Of a DNA stretch of 64,000 bases, positions 1 to 10,500 are shown in pieces; positions within the stretch are counted from its first letter, which is position 1, and each line of letters opens with the position of its first letter. Below the pieces are notes generated by a model, which had not been told where the DNA came from, did no database searches, and saw only the letters and a list, made by a program, of their open reading frames with translations. The position numbers and the translations under genes were made by a program. The stretch is from Apostichopus japonicus (taxonomy: Eukaryota > Echinodermata > Holothuroidea > Aspidochirotida > Stichopodidae): NCBI RefSeq assembly GCF_037975245.1, contig NC_092583.1, forward strand, positions 8,517,764 through 8,581,763, read 5' to 3'.

Positions 1-828
1 TGAATAACTATCAATGATATCTGATGGTTTATTGACACAACCATTGAAAAGGGAAATACAAGCAAAGGGGTATGATGAATGGAAATTTCAGCAAAATGAA
101 AAAAGGGACATAAAATCTCTCCAGTATCAAATATATGCTTATTATATATATAACTGTGCTGCATACAGTACATAGGAGTGCCTATGTCCAAGCCTAGCTT
201 ACGTTATGTTAAGTACTGTGATAGTCTGGACGTTCAAGTTCCAAGATGAACAAATAAGGAGCATAACCCTCTCTTTTGCTCATCAGCCAGATGATTAAAT
301 AACATGACTTGTTTCCCTATTCACCAAGCTGCTGAATGGATAATGTTCAATCTCATGCTGAAGGCAACATGTATTGGGTCCAAATAAATTCTCAAGGATT
401 ACAGTTGTCAATTCTGTTTTTTCTGTCCTAGGCTAGGCAAAGTTTCAAAGTAAACTTACTGAACAATGACAGGTTACCTGTTTTAGTCATTGTTTAATTA
501 TGCTACTTTTTATCGTCACCTTCACCTCAGTTTTATCGTTTACACATCTCCTGTTTTCAAGTCTTTTCTTGTACTTCCTCATTTAATGTTTCTTTGTCAG
601 TTTGTTTTTCGAGGACCTTCAGGAAGATTAGTTCCGGCTAACTAAGTATGGTGGTGTACAGTAACTTCACATCCCCCTAAATTTGCAGACTGTGTTATAA
701 ATATGTAGTTGCACTAATAGCCACAGTTGTTGCCGTAAGAGTACAGTAGGTCAAATTGTAATAACTTTGTTGAATCACAATTTTAATTTACAAAGCCTTA
801 ACAGAAACAGCCAAAATGACCATTGCGA
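1..828. other. Left flank without a gene
   Basis: AT-rich sequence with no open frame showing a recognisable domain and no RNA gene. No repeat with clear ends was found before the element that begins at 829. Confidence 0.5.
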
Positions 829-1220
829 CAGTGGCGGAGCTAGGGTTATTGGTCAGGGGGGGTGAAAATGGTCTGTAGGGGCGCTAATTTTGACACTATC
901 TAAGCGGAGGGCCACCACAGGTTGGCGCGGAGCATACAGAAATTTTTTGAGCAAAGATACTCCCTAGATCGCCGGAAATTACCCTTTCCGGGCCTTGCTA
1001 ATTTGCAGATAAACGAAGAATAATAAGGTGTCATCGCCATCTTGTCAGAAAATTACACCAACCGAATGTAACAAATGTCAATAGGTAGATGAGAGCGCAA
1101 TAAAAAAGTCAATAATCGCGAATAAGTCAAAAGTGGTATAACGCTGAGAAGGGCGCCAGCAGTCCATCAGGGGGGGGCATCCGCCCCCCCCCCCCTGATT
1201 GTATGGACGCTCTGCCACTG
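829..1220. mobile_element. hAT-like non-autonomous DNA transposon (MITE), copy 1
   Basis: A 392-bp element with terminal inverted repeats: the left end reads CAGTGGCGGAGC and the right end, reverse-complemented, reads CAGTGGCAGAGC. It is flanked by 8-bp direct repeats, cattgcga at 821-828 and catagcga at 1221-1228, which differ at one base. An 8-bp duplication with CAGTGGCG-type ends is the habit of the hAT superfamily. There is no coding capacity. A run of C and G lies near the right end. A second copy in the opposite orientation sits at 26464-26847. Confidence 0.8.
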
Positions 1221-1228
1221 CATAGCGA

Positions 1229-3677
1229 GGCATGGTAACATATCATTTTTATATTTTGAGTCTTTTGAGACTATTTGGATTATGTTAATATAACATCGAT
1301 TAAGCGAGATTGTATGGTAAACTTGATGGCAAACGTGAAGTTAGAGCAGTTTGACTATTGACCTTTACAACAATGCAAATTTTGAGTATAGGCTTATTCT
1401 TTCTATTTCTGGCAAAATCAGGTCAAACCATTGATGAAAACACATTGACATCCTGATACAACTAATCTACTGAGCAAAATCAGTAAGATCGTAATCAACG
1501 CTAACTTTTATAGCTATCTTTTAAAATAACATTAATGCCTTTACTATCGCGAATTTAAGGTAGGCCTAGCTTAAGTTATACCATCATGGTAGGCCTAGCT
1601 TAACTTATACCATCATAACCCTGCTTGAAAAAATGGTAATCGCCGAACTGGTACCTGTCTTACTTTGATAGGCTAGATCATCAGAATTATATAGGCTCAG
1701 CCGATTGGCCAGAGTTGGTTCTTCTTCGCAGAACTTTCTGATTTTACGTCTCTGCATATCCAAGAACATACAAACCATACGAAATGACAGAAGGAAACTT
1801 TGAAAAAAATACATATTCACACAAAGGTCGTGAGGTCAATCCATGTTAGCTACAAGTTATAAAGTGATAAATATACGTCCCTTTCTAACTAACATGTCGT
1901 TCGTGACATTTGTTGACAGGATTTCAAATTTCGCGACAAGAACGTGGTAGAACATGACTGTTACAAAACCTATCCGTTGAATATCGGTAACGTGTTTACA
2001 CGTAAATTGAGAATGACATCACTCTTTGTCTACAGTATTCCATTTAGGAAGAGAGTCTGCATTTTTTGTGATAGTCTTGAACAGATTTCATTTTGTCGAA
2101 CACAAGCTCGTTTTACAATGTTTCATTCATTAACTTTTCTCTTCCTTTCCTTTGGAAAGCCAGACCCACTTATATGATTATTGACACTATTATGTCCCTT
2201 GCATATGTGACCTGTTCCGTATACAATTCGTCGCCGAAGGTGGTCTTTGTAGCATGGTGAGATGGGCTAGTTTTGCTTCTCAAAATGAAGAAAACAGTTT
2301 ATTTTACAAGTTTTTTTATGTATGAAAATGATATTTTTGGGCTCAGACAATGACCTTTCTTTGGAATGCACCATGTGAATCTCACACGATATGACCTTAA
2401 ACACAGACCGCTACACCATGATGTACACATTGTAGCATATATGCCCACCACATGGATGTGGGAGTGGAATGAAACCTTGTTCGTCATTATTCTTTCTTTT
2501 TTTCGAAACTTTTCATATATTTACTGAGAATTTCGAAAATTTAAGATCATTTTGAATGATATTTTTTATCAACCAAACGCAAGACAAAAAATGTAAACCT
2601 GTCATTTTATTGGCACCTTATTCTTTTGTGTACGTGTTAGTATATGAATCTTTTCATTTCACTAACATATTCACAATATTTCTTCAATATAAGTTTCTTC
2701 ACAGTATGATCTAAACCGGTTATTATCAAGGTCCTGCAGCATTATACAATCTGTATATTAATATCGTGATGTTTGCTGATGTGCAATCATATTCATTATA
2801 TATAATTATATAACCAGGGAGCTGCCACAGGGAGCTGCCGTTAGAGTAGCAGCTCCCTGATATAACTAACGAGTTGATATACTTAGTTGCTCAAAGGCTT
2901 CCGTATATGTCGTCTCAACTAATGAAAGAAATCTTGTCTTTGCTCATTGTCGAGAGTTTTTACTAAGCGGAAAAGTCCGGGGGGGGGGGTGGAATGCATG
3001 GGAATTGAGAGAATGTGGTGAGGTGCTACACATGCGTGTGATATCCCTTTCTAATTCCCAATCTACAACCCCCCCCCCCCCCCCCGCTTGTTTACATCTA
3101 ATTTAAAGCAAATATTTTGACTTGCTGGACATGCTAGGGAAGTAAATATAGATCACTCAAATGATTCTGGCCAAGCTCAAATGTATTAGTTGTTCTTCAT
3201 CATCTTGCTGTCATTGTGAATCCTTTACATAAAGTTCCTCTATCCCTATATGTTGCTACAGTCAACATAACACTATATTAATTAATACCAGAAACTTGTT
3301 ACTACACATGTTGTACCAAAAGCAATGCTCGTCAATGCATGGTAAAAGAATATAAGAGTGAAAAGCTAGACACAAACATAGACAGTATAGTCCCGTCACA
3401 GTACGATATTTTCAGGTTAAAGTAACTATGTTTGATATGCGATTGATTACTGCATTTGTTTATTAACAGGTTCAGTGTTTAAGCATGGTGCATGGAGCAA
3501 CAAGGAATATTTGTTGCTATAGAAACTAAATAAACTAAGAAGAAAGTAGGGAGACAAAAGTACCAAATGCTATTGGGATATTACTTACCAATGTATTGAA
3601 AACAATTATATGCATACATATATCTGGACATTGTGAAATGAAAAATGTATCTAACAACCATCCACAAGTGTATTCCG
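1229..3677. other. Intergenic stretch without a gene
   Basis: No supported gene. A 29-bp unit beginning with taggcctagctta is repeated twice near 1559-1616. A small inverted repeat built on cagggagctgc and gcagctccctg lies at about 2816-2861. Long G and C runs at about 2980 and 3069 resemble the homopolymer runs inside the neighbouring transposons, but no element ends could be drawn here. Confidence 0.45.
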
Positions 3678-3685
3678 TATCTCAC

Positions 3686-3972
3686 CAGGGACGTAGCCGG
3701 TAATTTGAAGAGGGGAGCCAAAATTTAAAAGGGGCATTTCTCACTAAGGGAGCGCCATGATGTACAAAAAGTGTTTGCCCAAAATGCCTCCCAAGTGCAC
3801 GTTGCAGGAAATAAACAATAATAAGACTAAGCTTCCTTCAACCTGAAAAGAGGACTTTAATTATATTTCCTGTTTTTAGTTAAATTTTATTTTTCGGGCT
3901 ACTTAAGGGGGGGGGGGGGGTGAGCGATCCCTCCCATTGCTCCTCCCCGCCCCTGGCTACGGTACGTCATTG
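3686..3972. mobile_element. hAT-like MITE with an 8-bp target duplication
   Basis: A 287-bp insertion bounded by perfect 8-bp direct repeats, tatctcac at 3678-3685 and 3973-3980. Its ends are CAGGGACGTA on the left and, reverse-complemented, CAATGACGTA on the right. The interior has a long G run followed by C-rich sequence and no open frame. The ends and duplication length fit the hAT superfamily. Confidence 0.7.
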
Positions 3973-4581
3973 TATCTCACTATATGTCACTCAGAGTCGA
4001 GGGTACATGAACTCTGGCAATTAAGGTAAACATGTATATGAAAGAGAAAGCAACATTATATTCCTTGGCTTCACAGCCACATAAAGTTAATATATGCACA
4101 ATTAGAAACCTTCACCTCGCATATTATATAAGTGAACAGCAACATCTAATACAGTGGCGTAGGAAGGTACTTTTGAGTGGGGGGCTGAAGACTGATGGCC
4201 GGCCTGGGGGAGGGGTCTAAGGGGAGGGGGTGTCCCCCTCCCCTTAGGGGTGTCCCCTCCCTGCAAAAAATTTCCAAAGGGGAGGGGGAGGGGGTGTCCT
4301 GACTTGCGAAGCGGGGGGGCGGAATGATACTTCCGCCCCTCCATATTTTTCACTGGGGGGGCTGGCGCCCCCAGCCCCCCGGTTCCTACGCCCTTGATTG
4401 TATCTCACTATATGTCACTCAGAGTCGAGGGTACATGAACTCTGGCAATTAAGGTAAACATATGTATATGAAAGAGAAAGCAACATATATTCCTTGGCTT
4501 CACAGCCACATAAAGTTAATATATGCACAATTAGAAACCTTCACCTCGCATATTATATAAGTGAACAGCAACATCTAATAC
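3969..4581. repeat. Direct repeat of about 185 bp flanking a second TIR element
   Basis: The sequence at 3969-4151 recurs almost base for base at 4397-4581; both copies begin with attgtatctcac and end with acatctaata. Between them lies the TIR element at 4152-4396. The second copy has only small indels, so the duplication is recent. Confidence 0.8.
4152..4396. mobile_element. TIR element between the two direct-repeat copies
   Basis: The left end reads CAGTGGCGTAGGAA and the right end, reverse-complemented, reads CAAGGGCGTAGGAA. The interior is extremely G- and C-rich, with several near-palindromic ggggaggggg blocks. No clean 8-bp target duplication is visible because the flanks are themselves duplicated. 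It is probably hAT-like, from end similarity to its neighbours. Confidence 0.6.
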
Positions 4582-5113
4582 ATGTACCGTACTAAAATTG
4601 AATATGCACGTTCAACTTCACATGATCATGATCTGCTTCAACTTACTTCAAGTGCAATTACGTTGCATGATGGTTATACTCAACTCTATAAATAAACTTT
4701 ACAACAAATTCCCAGACAATGTGCACCCGGGAGAGATCAATGAGCATTATAAAGTTATAACGAATGCTGCATTGGATGGCGATTCCCTGATGTGGCATGC
4801 TGAGGGTACTGAAATTTCATTGTACAAACAAGACAATGACATTTAACAAGATCAACAGGTACATTGATCCTTACGAAATATTTGTTACGGTAATGACGAA
4901 CCATAGCTACATATCACACTGCACTAAATGCAAGTGTCAATGAAGATTATATAGCCTACGTCAGTGGAAAAGCCTCTTCTGAGAAATACAAGAGAAATTA
5001 CAAATATGTATGATTTGTGTGGCATTATGCAATGACAATTCTATTTAACATATTTTGCGAATAAAATGTTAAACATTGAGAAGCTTACAGTAAAAACATT
5101 CAAGGTACAAAAT

Positions 5114-5772
5114 CAAGGGCGGCGGAACCGGGGGGGGGGGCACAGGGGGCACGTGCCCCCCCCACTTTTCCTCAGGTTAAAAATGTGCCCTTTTTCTACA
5201 TAAAAATTGAGGTGTCTCAAGTTGGCAATTAGAGGCCAGGGAACCAGAATGAACACTCGGGAAGGGCCGTTTCCGGCCATCTGAGGGGTTTGTAAAATCA
5301 AAAATTTTCTTGTACGCTCCGCGCCAACCGATGGTGGCGCTCCGCTCAGATAGTCGTGCATACAACTTTGCAAATCCTGGCTACGCCCCTGACTTTTAAT
5401 GAATTTCTGTGGGTCAAACTCAAAGCTATTTCGAATGGACAAAAATGGTTAAGATATTAACAAGAAATAATCTCTAATTCGGAAGATTCCTACACTAGCA
5501 ACTAGCATGATTTCACCTCATTTTGTCTCAAAAGAAAATTGTTCCTTGTTTCCCAATTTGCACATTGGATAGTGCAGTGCTATATGCATATTTTCCTTGA
5601 GGGGGGGGGGGGGGGCGTTGATGGAGTGATGTGTATACGCAAATAAGATAATACAATAAGAGTTATAAAGGGTACTAAATATAAGGCTGTATCAGTCCAA
5701 TCGAATTTCTGCAAAGTGCCCTTTGATGTCGGTGCCCCCCCCCCCAGATTAATAGTGCTTCCGCCGCCCTTG
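5114..5772. mobile_element. hAT-like element with 14-bp TIRs
   Basis: A 659-bp element. Both ends read CAAGGGCGGCGGAA in inverted orientation, and perfect 8-bp duplications, tacaaaat, lie at 5106-5113 and 5773-5780. Homopolymer G and C tracts follow each end. Its interior shares the block with ccgtttccggccat and cttgtacgctccgcgcc seen in the other hAT-like elements here. A stretch near 5378 (cctggctacgcccctg) looks like the end of another family member, so it may be a composite. No transposase is visible. Confidence 0.75.
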
Positions 5773-5907
5773 TACAAAATCCAAATAGTGTTTCTATAGT
5801 CTACAGCATGTTCACATGTACCATATAATTCCATGGTAAATGAAATTCAACAAACCTCTTGCAGATAATGTACATACATCCAATTAAAGTTCAATGCATC
5901 CCTTAAC

Positions 5908-6112
5908 TTGACGCGAAGCGTACAAGAAAATTTTGGCTGAAAATGCCTCCCAGATCGCTGGAAATGGCACTTCCCAGGCCTTGTTAGTTGCATCTTAGCA
6001 TTTTCTCTATGAAATTACTAGCGATATCATAAAAACATACAAAAAATATGCTCAAGGGGGGGGGGGGCGAGGGGCGCTGCGGCTGCCCCCTTCGCCCCCC
6101 TGGCTACGCGCC
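5908..6112. mobile_element. Fragment of the shared hAT-like repeat family
   Basis: This segment matches 48245-48432 along most of its length, including the block reading ctcccagatcgctggaaatgg. It ends in a G run followed by gcccccttcgccccc and ggctacg. It shares its core with the elements at 829, 5114 and 26464. Exact termini and target duplication were not resolved. Confidence 0.6.
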
Positions 6113-7347
6113 ATGTGTCACATCATAAAGTTACTTGGTTTGAGACCATCACAACTGCATCTTGTTGGATCCGATGTAATTTTTTGCACTGTTTAAAGTT
6201 CTGTGCATCCACCGAAGTAATTAAATAAAAAAAACAGTTATAATTAATAACCAGATATTGCCACTGTTTAAATCAGACCATTTAATGTTCCCCAAAAGCT
6301 TCAGTGTTTTTTCTGCAAAACGACATTCAAGTTTACTTCATTTCACACTTTGAGCTTAAATTTTTGTTAAATTGTAATTCATTTCAACTAGTATATTTCC
6401 CCCCACAAACTACAGCTAACCTGATGCATCGAAGGTGTCTCTGTGTGAAAATGAAAGATATTTTGACGATAAAGATCAGAATTTCGTCGGAACTTCGTTA
6501 CTAAAACGTAGACACCCTTTGTGCGAGTCATTGTTTTGGGAGTACCAAGATGGCGCGTGTGACCTTCAAAAGCGTATTGTTGCCAGGTGCGCTATGGCTT
6601 CTACGTACAAATTTCTGTGGTACGGCATGGTTTATTCTATGAACCTTACTAGGTAATACAAAGTGTGCTTTGTTTTGTGCACGCAAACTTTGTCAACATT
6701 ACTGAATAACAGCAATGTAAAAATATAATTAATTACGTAAATTTTTATTTTTTACTCTATGATGAATATATAAAACAATGAAAAATGGGTTGCTAGTAGG
6801 CATGTAAAAACTTTAACCCCTTTGCATAAGTCGTCTAAGCCATAGCCGAGGGGAACTTCCGATGGCCTGACGTCTGCCCAGTATGCATGTCAAGTACATG
6901 TGGATTATGCATGCCTTGATGTCTGCAACATAACATGTTATGTAAGTACGATACCAAGGCAATATTGCTATAACATTATTTGCATGTAATGGTTTTACGT
7001 GCTATGTTGTGGTACGAGATCTGTCCACAGAAATTAAATAAGTTAAGCATTTCCAAATAAACTTGTGTTACCTATCCTAAATCAATGCAGCTGATGACGG
7101 AATCTAACTTCTTACTTATTGCCGAGAACAGCCAATAATCAAGGCTTGGTTAGGCTAGCTCTGAGAGAATATTTACCCCGAGATTACGGGCGTTTTGTAC
7201 GATACTACATTGTGACTTTCAATGATACTGTACAGTAAGTGGGTAACGTTAGCACTAGCACTAGTACTGTTAAGTAGTATAACATTAACAAGACTGGTAC
7301 TGGTAATAGGATTCATCCCACTTGTTTCAAGCAAGGACAAACTTAAA
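6113..7347. other. 5' flank of the desaturase gene
   Basis: About 1.2 kb upstream of the desaturase start codon. It should hold the promoter and 5'UTR, but no TATA box in a convincing position was identified. A CCAAGATGGCGC string at 6545-6556 on the + strand resembles a YY1-type core-promoter motif, offered only as a candidate. The frame leading into the desaturase stays open from an ATG at 7222. Confidence 0.35.
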
Positions 7348-7548
7348 ATGGGGAAAGGTGAAAACAGCACTACAAACTCAAGAATTAGAAAAGAATTAAC
7401 ATGGGAAGAAGTGAGGAAAAACAACGGCGTCAAGGGATCTGACAAGTGGATTGTCATAAATGGAGAAGTCTACGATGTTACCAAATGGTCCAAGAAACAT
7501 CCTGGAGGAAGTAAAGTGATATCACATTACGCCGGTCAAGATGCAACG
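7348..7548 (+). CDS. FADS exon 1 (cytochrome b5 domain, heme motif)
   Basis: Encodes residues 1-67, starting MGKGENS and containing [22 protein letters not shown]-type cytochrome b5 sequence with HPGG. Ends in phase 0 at the donor acg|gtgagt. Confidence 0.93.
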
Positions 7549-10500
7549 GTGAGTTGCCTAGGCCTATGACTAAGTTTAAAAGTTATTGTTAACACAATAA
7601 CACTTACTAGTAGCACTAGGCTATGGCTTAATTGTAGCAAAAACTTGCTTTAGGCCTGGTCCATTAGTGTAATAATAGTGTTCATTTTGATCCATTTATT
7701 GATATCTCGGGATGATAATAATTGACATGATGATGATAACTTCTTTTATTTTCTGTTACTGAATATTTCGAAAATGCTGCTACAAGTATAACTTAAGAAT
7801 AAGAGGTGACAGAAGTTTGAAAAACAGCAAGTAGGCCTAAGCCTATGCCTATTGAATTTTCGTGTTATGAGGCAGTAAGGTGATGTAAAATTGTCCATCA
7901 CATCAGAACGAAGTCAGTGTTGTTAGTTTATAAGGTCTTATAGGCTAAATTTATGTAACAAGGTCATGATATTTCAAAATGCGCTGGACCCTTTTTGGAT
8001 GCCAACATTTTAAATGTTCTATGATGCTGTGTTAATGTCTAGGCCATAGAACATAAGCTGTTACAGGTAATACAACTGTAACACGAAACTCAATCTTGGC
8101 ATCCAGTCATCCATTATTCTGCTTGGGCCAGTTTGTAAGTCAAGGAGAGAACCACTTGATTTCCAATTTAAGGTATCACAATCCAACCAAAGGCTGGTGA
8201 CAATATTAACAAAGGAGATGTCACTTATTACAGTAAGACAATTGTTTAGAAAAAAATAACATTAAGTCATAGCAGAATTAAATAACAAAATTTTGTGTAA
8301 TAGTCTCCAATATTACAAACTAAATACTAAAAAAAGAAAATCTAACTGGAGCCTATTACTTGAAGTTGAAGCATACGTGTGCTAAAAGCATATAGTATTA
8401 TTAATTGCACTGTTGCACCATGTAATGCAATAATTTTATATCAAAACTTGGAGAAACCTTCAAATGAAAGCAATGGACATATTATCAGTTTTGTGATCAA
8501 AGGATATTGATGAGAATATAAACTGTTGAACTGTAACATTGACAAATTATCTTAAATTTCTTAAGCTATGTTAACCGATTCTATTCTGAAAAATTGCATT
8601 CATGGACGAGCCACAGACTTAAAGAAATCATGGTGAACTTTCTCTAGTATCACATAGCAAAATGATAGACAAAATCCATTGGCAAAGTGCTATTAATACT
8701 AAACAAATGTAAAGATATGCAATGTAAGAGAACTATGGAGTATTTGAAGTATGATAGGAGACATAGAATTCATAATCCTCAAAAGTTGTTACAGAAGATC
8801 TGATTCTTATTCCCTGCTACGGTAGTACTACTTTAGTATTTTAGTATTTCCCCATTTATCAGGCTTCTATTTCGCCAAACCACACTGCTATGTTTGTACA
8901 GTTAAATGGATTTTAATAAAAGCTACTGTCGAAAGATTTTCCTTTGCAACAAAATAGTGAGATCTCTGGAGATTTGTAACTTCTGAAATCAATTGATGTT
9001 TTAGGCATTTTTACCACCATTTCACACCACAACCCCCTTTTCATTTCTAATATTCCAACATTACTTAAGGACCAAACGCAGGGACAATAAGCATGCAGTC
9101 TGGATATCTTATGGTATTAGGTTTTCTCAAGCATGTTAAGTATTTTAATTTGTAATTTGTGTTAAGTGGAGAGACTAATTCAATTATACTCGTAACTCTG
9201 TCATTAACGAGTTGCTTCTTAAGCCAAATCAATAAAACCACACTGCAAATGACAAGTAAAATATGCACACATTTAAAGAGGGTTAGTGTAGCTTTCATTT
9301 TAAGGAACATACTGTACTAACTATGTCAAAATATGTCTTAATTGTACATTGCCAATGCCAGTCTTTTGTTTCCAGAAACTGCAATTCTGTTAATTATTCT
9401 GTTACCAACAAACTTTTTTGAATTTCTTAAAGCCCATTGATGCAGTTTTCCTAACCAAATAGATGCTAATGTTATAGCAAAACGTGTACTACCACCCTCC
9501 TTATCTGGAGGCTGCATTGATCATATTTGTACATGTATGCAGAATTCACACAGAATTATCATAGCTTGAGGTAACTATGAAAATGAATGTTACTTCTGTA
9601 CCTACAGTATGATCACTCTGTGTAATTCTGTTACAAAACAAGTTTGCATTGCCATTTTTTATGAAGAATTGTTATGTGGATTACTTCACTTGATGAGTTA
9701 TAGATGCTTCCTAGAAGGTTTCTATTTTATAATTTAACTACAAATGTCAGGAGGCCTAGAAGTCCTCTAAATTGTAATGTCATTACCATGGAATTGCAAG
9801 AACTGACCTTTAGACATCATCATTCACCACCTGCTATAACAAGAAAACCAAATCTAAATCAGTTGACCCATCCTAGAATAGAAATTTATGGATCTGCTAG
9901 AAACAAATTACTAGAAAGCAAGCCAGTCAACTTTGAATTACTGATATATACTGTAGCAAATGTATTGCTAGAATTTGTTTGTGTGCTCGTAAGTTGTGGG
10001 TCAATGAACAATAGCGAGTCACTGTCCTTGTAGTTTTGTTGGGAACACAATGTACAAATATAATCAATATATAGTCAATCAGTAGTTTTCATTCTGACCA
10101 TTCATTCATTCATTCATTCATTCATTCATTCATTCATTCATTCATTCATTCATTCATTCATTCATTCATTCATTCATTCATTCATTCATTCATTCATTCA
10201 TTCAATGTACATTATGGATCTACAAGTTGAACACATACTGTTCTTTGACTCTTTGCACACAATTTACTGACCTTAGACCAACTTTACTTAGTCCTAATCA
10301 TAACTGTATGTATACAAAAGTCCTGCACCATTGGTGAATAGTGTACTTTTTGGTAGGTAAATCCCCTCACCCACCCCCCCCCCTCGCTCCCTTCCATCCT
10401 TGTCCCTCACTAAGTAAACTTTTGGTACTGGAACAGCTTGCCACCAACACAGACTAAGTTGACAAACCATGTAGTGACTGTCACCATAGTTTCTTCAATC

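Noticed and set aside
4102-5834. Small frames rich in Gly and Pro
   Set aside because: Read through G/C runs of MITEs; no domain and no splice support.
9704-10033. 109-aa frame in desaturase intron 1
   Set aside because: No domain, no splice signals consistent with the gene; family members have no insertion at this point.
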